This document shows positions 32,855-36,239 of a stretch of DNA of 36,239 nt, in pieces. Made by a program: the position numbers and the translations under genes. Source of the DNA: a virus; the IMG/VR virus record IMGVR_UViG_3300050821_013935, positions 1-36,239 of that record. The stretch is one strand, 5' to 3'. The notes under the pieces were generated by a model. The model was not told the origin of the DNA. It did no database searches and worked only from the letters and a program-made list of their open reading frames with translations. The first letter of the stretch is position 1; each line of letters starts with the position of its first letter.

Positions 32855-33133
32855 TCAGTCCTGAAATTCGCGGACAACGCGCGTCCGGCCGGAAGCATAT
32901 ACGATGGTCACCGTCCACCCCGCGAGTCTGCCGTCGCAGCCCGGGTATCTTTTGACCTGCCCGATATAACGGCTGTACATCGCTTTACGTGCGGCCGCAC
33001 CGCGAACATGTTGCCGAGCGAATTCCAGGGCGAGGCGTTGCGGAATCTGTACGGTCGCCCCAGCCGGCTGCCTGGCAGTGTCCTTGGTGTCGCGCGCAGT
33101 TTGAACGTCAAACAGGATTGTGGCGATTTTCAT
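32855..33133 (-). CDS. Hypothetical basic protein (92 aa)
   Basis: AGGAG lies 7 bases before the ATG. It starts MKIATILFDVQTARDTKDTA and has a basic helical middle (LALEFARQHVRGAAARKAMY) and a beta end (GWTVTIVYASGRTRVV). First gene behind repeat copy 3, whose promoter and ribosome-binding site fit it exactly. No family recognised. Confidence 0.7.
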   Translation of the reverse strand: MKIATILFDVQTARDTKDTARQPAGATVQIPQRLALEFARQHVRGAAARKAMYSRYIGQVKRYPGCDGRLAGWTVTIVYASGRTRVVREFQD

Positions 33134-33138
33134 TTGGT

Positions 33139-33236
33139 TTCTCCTGAAGAAAATTAATTAAAAGTCACTGGCGTCGGTCGCCACCCTGTTAACTTGCAAA
33201 AGCAGAATACCAAACATCCGCACGATTTGTCAAGAA
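33139..33236. repeat. Intergenic promoter repeat, copy 3
   Basis: Identical to bases 1-98. It lies between the leftward 92-residue gene and the rightward tyrosine recombinase, whose ATG is 7 bases beyond. The imperfect hairpin TGGCG-TCGGT-CGCCA is at 33169-33183. Confidence 0.93.
33204..33233 (-). promoter_or_regulatory. Leftward promoter in repeat copy 3
   Basis: -35 TTGACA at 33233-33228 and -10 TATTCT at 33209-33204 (18-bp spacer), followed by a leader of about 70 bases and the AGGAG site of the 92-residue gene. Confidence 0.8.
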
Positions 33237-33243
33237 GAAAAAG

Positions 33244-33801
33244 ATGGAACACCTATCGCGCGAGCAGCTCGTGGCCCTGCTCGGCCACGCAAAAGCAAAC
33301 CGCGAACGGGACTGGGTGCTCTTCCTCGTAAGCTTCTGGCACGGGCTCCGCGCCAGCGAAGCCGTCTCGCTCACGCCGGCGCACTTCGTCGACGGCTACC
33401 TCAACATCCAGCGCCTGAAAGGTTCCTACAGAACCGTCCAGCCGCTCGTCGAAGACGTCGATCCGCTCCTGAACGAACGCGCGGCCGTCGAGATGTGGCT
33501 CGAACGCCACAAATCGGCGAACTGCCCGAATTGGCAGGCTGCGCGCCTCTTTCCGATCTCACGAGTGCAGTTTTTCCGGCTTATAAGGCGCTACGGAGCG
33601 CTGGCAGGCCTGCCCAAGCATCTTTGCCATCCCCACGTGCTGAAGCACTCCATCGCCATGCAATCGATCAGGGAGGCGGGAATAGAGAATGTGCGGCAAT
33701 ACCTGGGCCATCGCTCGATCTCGTCGACGGGAGCCTACCTGCGCGTCACGGACGAGGCGGCGAGCGCCGCGGTAATCAGCGGTAGCCGAAAAACTAAGTA
33801 G
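33244..33801 (+). CDS. Tyrosine recombinase, catalytic domain only
   Basis: 185 residues covering only the C-terminal catalytic domain. Catalytic set: R36 (GLRASEAV), K59 (QRLKGS), H131 and K134 (HPHVLKHS), H156 (YLGHRS) and Y165 (TGAYLRV). The second catalytic Arg of the usual HxxR is Lys here. No N-terminal arm- or core-binding domain is present, as in FimB/FimE-type inversion recombinases. GAAGAA before the ATG could serve as ribosome-binding site. Integration or DNA inversion at the repeats are both possible. Confidence 0.9.
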   Translation: MEHLSREQLVALLGHAKANRERDWVLFLVSFWHGLRASEAVSLTPAHFVDGYLNIQRLKGSYRTVQPLVEDVDPLLNERAAVEMWLERHKSANCPNWQAARLFPISRVQFFRLIRRYGALAGLPKHLCHPHVLKHSIAMQSIREAGIENVRQYLGHRSISSTGAYLRVTDEAASAAVISGSRKTK

Positions 33802-33850
33802 TTGAGGAATCAGCGGGTTGCGAGGGATGCGCTCTGGTAATTAGCGGTAG

Positions 33851-33877
33851 AGGTAACGAAATTTCGTTTTGTTACCT
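33851..33877. other. Inverted repeat after recombinase; 17-bp direct repeat
   Basis: An imperfect palindrome (AGGTAACGAAAT and ATTTCGTTTTGTTACCT arms). Bases 33861-33877 recur exactly at 34518-34534. Position after the recombinase suggests an attachment site or terminator, unproved. Confidence 0.4.
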
Positions 33878-34054
33878 TGCGATCGCGGCAGCCTGGTCTG
33901 CGAGGACGACTTTCCAATATCCCTTGAGCAGACCGTTGTTGAACGTGTTGCAGGCCGTTTCGAAGGAGACGCCCATTTTCTCGGCCGCCTGGTGAAGGTC
34001 TCTGGCGCCGTCTAGGAGGGCGCGTTCCATGGATTCTAGGTAGGGATCAGCCAT
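33872..34054 (-). CDS. Small helical protein (60 aa)
   Basis: GAGG lies 7 bases before the ATG. The sequence is MADPYLESMERALLDGARDL, then HQAAEKMGVSFETACNTFNN and a Trp/Lys segment. The middle could be a helix-turn-helix. It is coupled to the upstream gene, whose stop lies just before the ribosome-binding site. Function unknown. Confidence 0.6.
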   Translation of the reverse strand: MADPYLESMERALLDGARDLHQAAEKMGVSFETACNTFNNGLLKGYWKVVLADQAAAIAR

Positions 34055-34066
34055 AAGGTTTCCTCA

Positions 34067-34249
34067 TCATGCCCCCTCTTGATTCACGTAGACGGTATAG
34101 CCTTCTCGGCGAAACCGAAAGAGCAACCGTGGATCAGGGCGGATGAACGTGCGAAGAACTTCCGGACTCATTTCTACGCCGTCGATCAGCAAGAGATCGC
34201 GACCCTGATCCCACTCGATGGCGATGCCTTCTCGCGAGACGACTTTCAT
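34067..34249 (-). CDS. Small protein (60 aa)
   Basis: MKVVSREGIAIEWDQGRDLL, then VEMSPEVLRTFIRPDPRLLF and a beta end. No ribosome-binding site is obvious. First gene after the terminator-like hairpin at 34307-34341 on this strand, so it probably has its own promoter. Family unknown. Confidence 0.6.
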   Translation of the reverse strand: MKVVSREGIAIEWDQGRDLLLIDGVEMSPEVLRTFIRPDPRLLFRFRREGYTVYVNQEGA

Positions 34250-34306
34250 GACGAAAATTTAACAGGCCCATTGAAATTTGACCAGTGCTAGCGAGGCGGC
34301 CGGGCG

Positions 34307-34341
34307 TTTTGGAGCGGGCGTCTTAATCGCCCGCTCCAAAA
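34307..34341. terminator. Bidirectional terminator hairpin
   Basis: A 14-bp perfect stem (TTTTGGAGCGGGCG with its complement) around loop TCTTAAT; A- and T-rich flanks make it work in both directions. It ends the leftward transcripts coming from 36 kb. Confidence 0.85.
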
Positions 34342-34349
34342 GTTTATCG

Positions 34350-34826
34350 AAGCCGTTTTGCGAATACGTCTGCATGAGCTTCCGAGTCTCTGCCCGAGGC
34401 TGAAGCGTGCGGCGCATTCGTGGCTTGCTTTCTCACCCGGCAGTCTATTACGACGCTGGCGGAAAGTGAAGCACATGGAGAGATTGCCTCATTACTTGAC
34501 GTGAGGGGATCATTGCCATTTCGTTTTGTTACCTGCCTCGGCCACGCCGGGGGCTTCGCGGCGGTCGCGGCAATTGAGGAAGGGGGGGCGGAAGAGAACG
34601 GGATATTTTTCGCGGTCCAGCGGATCGATGAAGTCCCGCTCGGGAATATCATCAGCATCAAAGGGGCCCGGTAATTTGGTGCGGAAGCCGGCGAAACATT
34701 TTCGGAAGAGCAGGCGGCGCGTTCGGGAGTTTGAGACGTCGCAGGGTCCGCAAGTGCGCGAGAAAGCCCACTGGGTAAAGCAAACGCACCAACAGTCTCC
34801 ATTTTGAGGCGGGAATTCATGAATGA
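34350..34826 (-). other. Unresolved coding stretch with competing frames
   Basis: Three frames are open. Leftward 34344-34820 (158 aa) has an ATG but poor residue pattern. Leftward 34510-34826 has Cys-rich CWCVCFTQWAFSRTCGPC and a sensible FDADDIPERDFIDPLDRE but no ATG/GTG; an ATT 6 bases after GGAG is the only visible start. Rightward 34420-34674 (84 aa, GTG) has higher third-position GC in its second half. I cannot decide between them. Confidence 0.35.
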
Positions 34827-34827
34827 G

Positions 34828-35085
34828 TCACTCCGCCTTCGCTATTAGTTCAGTGCCGGCGAGCACGAAGATTCTTGCCGTAATTCCGTTTACGTCCCGC
34901 TCTTTGCCGCTGTCCTTAAACACATAGACCTCGTTCGCGAGAGAAGCGGCGGTTTCCATTTCTTCCACCGAATTGAAGCGGAGGGAAGGATCGATTTTCG
35001 CAAGTCGAAACTCGACCAAACCGTCGCGAAGGCAAAAAAGCCGGCCATCCCCTATGCCATCCAACCCTTCGAAAACCACATTCAT
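34828..35085 (-). CDS. Hypothetical protein (85 aa)
   Basis: ATG 35085 follows GGAG at 6 bases; an ATG six codons earlier is possible. Sequence: MNVVFEGLDGIGDGRLFCLR, RLAKIDPSLRFNSVEEMETA, then an alternating beta end. No signal or membrane segment. Family unknown. Confidence 0.6.
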   Translation of the reverse strand: MNVVFEGLDGIGDGRLFCLRDGLVEFRLAKIDPSLRFNSVEEMETAASLANEVYVFKDSGKERDVNGITARIFVLAGTELIAKAE

Positions 35086-35103
35086 CTTGCACTCCGCCGA
35101 CAT

Positions 35104-35239
35104 CGATGCCTCTATCGGGTGACCGACGTTTCGATGAGTCCCATTCCCTTGGCGAGGTAGCTGATCCTGATCGAGCTCGCCTGCCCAACAGCTTCGTCTA
35201 TCTCACGCACCGTCGCGCGACGCAGCGCCGTCCGCGGTT
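35104..35239. other. Gap between leftward genes
   Basis: A short leftward frame reading VREIDEAVGQASSIRISYLA (GTG start, about 32 residues) is present but has no ribosome-binding site. No promoter or strong hairpin seen. Confidence 0.35.
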
Positions 35240-35659
35240 TTACTTCCCAGGCTTTTCGATCTGGTCCTTCAGGTGCTTTGCGCAGGCCTCGGCCGTCGTC
35301 TGATCGCCGTGCAAGGTGTCTTTTTTGTTGACGGCATAGGCGAAAACGACTGCGCCGGACTTTTTGTCGACGAGGCGGACGCTCGCGGCGTTGTCGCCGT
35401 GGATGTTGCCTGTGACCAGAATTCTCACCGCGCCGGGCTTCTTATCTTCCGATGTTCCGCTCATCACATAGTCGGCCTGCGTCTCGTCGGCGACCACCGT
35501 AAGCGGGACTCCCTTCTTTTCGAATGCCGCAGTTAGGTAGTTCTCAAACCCATTCATCGGCTCAATGAAGACCTTCGAGCCCTTCTCGATTGGCGGAGCC
35601 TGTGCCGAAAGCGCGAGGGCGCAGGCGAATATCGCAAGGAACACTGCCGGGATTTTCAT
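35240..35659 (-). CDS. Secreted protein of acidobacterial type (139 aa)
   Basis: AGGAG lies 8 bases before the ATG. A signal peptide (MKIPAVFLAIFACALALSAQA) is clear. The mature part has KGSKVFIEPMNGFENYLTAA, ADYVMSGTSEDKK and TTAEACAKHLKDQIE. I associate this arrangement with small periplasmic proteins common in Acidobacteriia genomes; the biochemical function is unknown. It lies next to the immunity-like gene and may be host or lysogenic cargo. Confidence 0.75.
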   Translation of the reverse strand: MKIPAVFLAIFACALALSAQAPPIEKGSKVFIEPMNGFENYLTAAFEKKGVPLTVVADETQADYVMSGTSEDKKPGAVRILVTGNIHGDNAASVRLVDKKSGAVVFAYAVNKKDTLHGDQTTAEACAKHLKDQIEKPGK

Positions 35660-35672
35660 AGTTTTGCTCCTT

Positions 35673-35993
35673 TCAAAGTTTGATCATGGCCCCACACCTC
35701 GTGCAGAACGGACCGCTCAGCTCCGAATATTTCCCGCAATCTTGGCAGAGAACAACGGCCGGATGAGGAGCCTGCACCGGCCTGACGACAGCAGGCGCGT
35801 CGGCCGAGAGCGCCCACACGAGCGCGGCAACCCATCCGATGAACGTCCAGCCCGCCAGAAAATTCAGCGCGAAGAGTGCTGCGAAGTTTCTCTTATTGCG
35901 CCCGATGATGCTGGGCAAGAAATAGAGAACGCCGCCCAACGCGAGCATCACAATCAGCAGGATTGCTCCGCCGGCCGCGTCAGAGTTGTCCAT
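35673..35993 (-). CDS. Superinfection-immunity-like membrane protein with zinc ribbon
   Basis: GGAGGG precedes the ATG by 9 bases. Two membrane helices (about 9-30 and 38-62); the second, LFALNFLAGWTFIGWVAALV, matches the T4 Imm-type superinfection immunity family. In T4, Imm blocks DNA entry of later phages. A C-terminal zinc ribbon follows (CQDCG...CTRCG at 83-101), not present in T4 Imm. The family also occurs on bacterial chromosomes, so immunity is inference. Confidence 0.75.
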   Translation of the reverse strand: MDNSDAAGGAILLIVMLALGGVLYFLPSIIGRNKRNFAALFALNFLAGWTFIGWVAALVWALSADAPAVVRPVQAPHPAVVLCQDCGKYSELSGPFCTRCGAMIKL

Positions 35994-36034
35994 TTTCGCA
36001 GGCCCTCCAGTTCAGAGGTTTTGCGGGGGCCGAC

Positions 36035-36063
36035 ACGATACTGCTCGGCTCGTATCTTGTCAA
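36035..36063 (-). promoter_or_regulatory. Leftward sigma70-type promoter
   Basis: -35 TTGACA (36063-36058), 17-bp spacer, -10 TATCGT (36040-36035), about 40 bases before the immunity-like gene. Upstream of it, GGTGCTAGTT occurs twice (36078-36087, 36090-36099), possibly an operator. Confidence 0.7.
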
Positions 36064-36182
36064 ACGTACCAAATCCGGGTGCTAGTTCTGGTGCTAGTTG
36101 ACCTACGGATAAGTGCGTTCCGGTGCGTTGGTCGGAGCAGCCATAGACTGCATTTGCGGGGACGTGCGCGACCGAGCGCAGC

Positions 36183-36225
36183 AAAGAGGGGGATTCGATA
36201 TCCCCCTCTTTGGTCGATTTTTGGT
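36183..36225. terminator. Intrinsic terminator at window end
   Basis: Stem AAAGAGGGGGAT (36183-36194) with ATCCCCCTCTTT (36200-36211), loop TCGAT, followed by TCGATTTTT rightward. Nothing else is recognised in 36100-36239. Confidence 0.8.
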
Positions 36226-36239
36226 TGTGCCGCGTTGCG

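Noticed and set aside
1-33236. Terminal repeat of a closed 33.1-kb circular genome
   Set aside because: Sequence after the repeat differs (base 99 versus 33237) and a third copy exists at 31402, so the repeat alone does not show closure.
1-36239. CRISPR array
   Set aside because: The only dispersed direct repeats are three widely spaced promoter copies; no short regularly spaced repeats.

Overview
The window is most of a temperate tailed-phage genome (Caudoviricetes, siphovirus type), probably a prophage or phage-rich contig from an Acidobacterium. Gene content makes it a phage: a complete packaging, head and tail series in canonical order (P27-type small terminase, large terminase, HK97-type portal, S49 protease, capsid, connectors, tail tube, -1 frameshifted tail chaperones, tape measure, and an RcGTA-like distal tail). 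The host guess is inference. It rests on the high-GC third-position-rich coding style and on a secreted 139-residue protein (35240-35659) of a kind I associate with Acidobacteriia.

Layout. 1-2,728: an early rightward run of small, mostly Cys-rich or membrane proteins, entered from a 98-bp repeat at the left edge. 2,735-8,000: HNH nuclease, a DUF2778-type protein, terminases and portal. 7,991-15,711: protease, capsid, decoration-like proteins, connectors, tail terminator and tail tube, with hairpins between many genes. 15,780-19,943: an accessory insertion inside the tail module, made of a large two-helix membrane protein, a small membrane protein and a 551-residue protein with nine copies of a ~37-residue repeat. 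19,943-30,381: tail chaperones with a CCCTTTG slippery site, tape measure, distal tail proteins, NlpC/P60 peptidase, a tail tip protein split by one in-frame TAG, and fibres. 30,424-33,236: a small membrane protein, a spanin-like protein and two leftward cassettes of tiny genes, each cassette starting from a copy of the same repeat. 33,244-33,801: a catalytic-domain-only tyrosine recombinase. 33,872-36,239: leftward small genes, including a secreted protein and a superinfection-immunity-like membrane protein, likely lysogenic or host flank.

The three copies of the intergenic repeat (1-98, 31402-31474, 33139-33236) each carry a near-consensus leftward sigma70-type promoter (TTGACA, 18 bp, TATTCT) and a short hairpin. 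They therefore probably place several cassettes under one control. No replication genes, repressor, rRNA, tRNA or CRISPR array were seen. Gene calls come from reading alone, so family names are recognition-level assignments.
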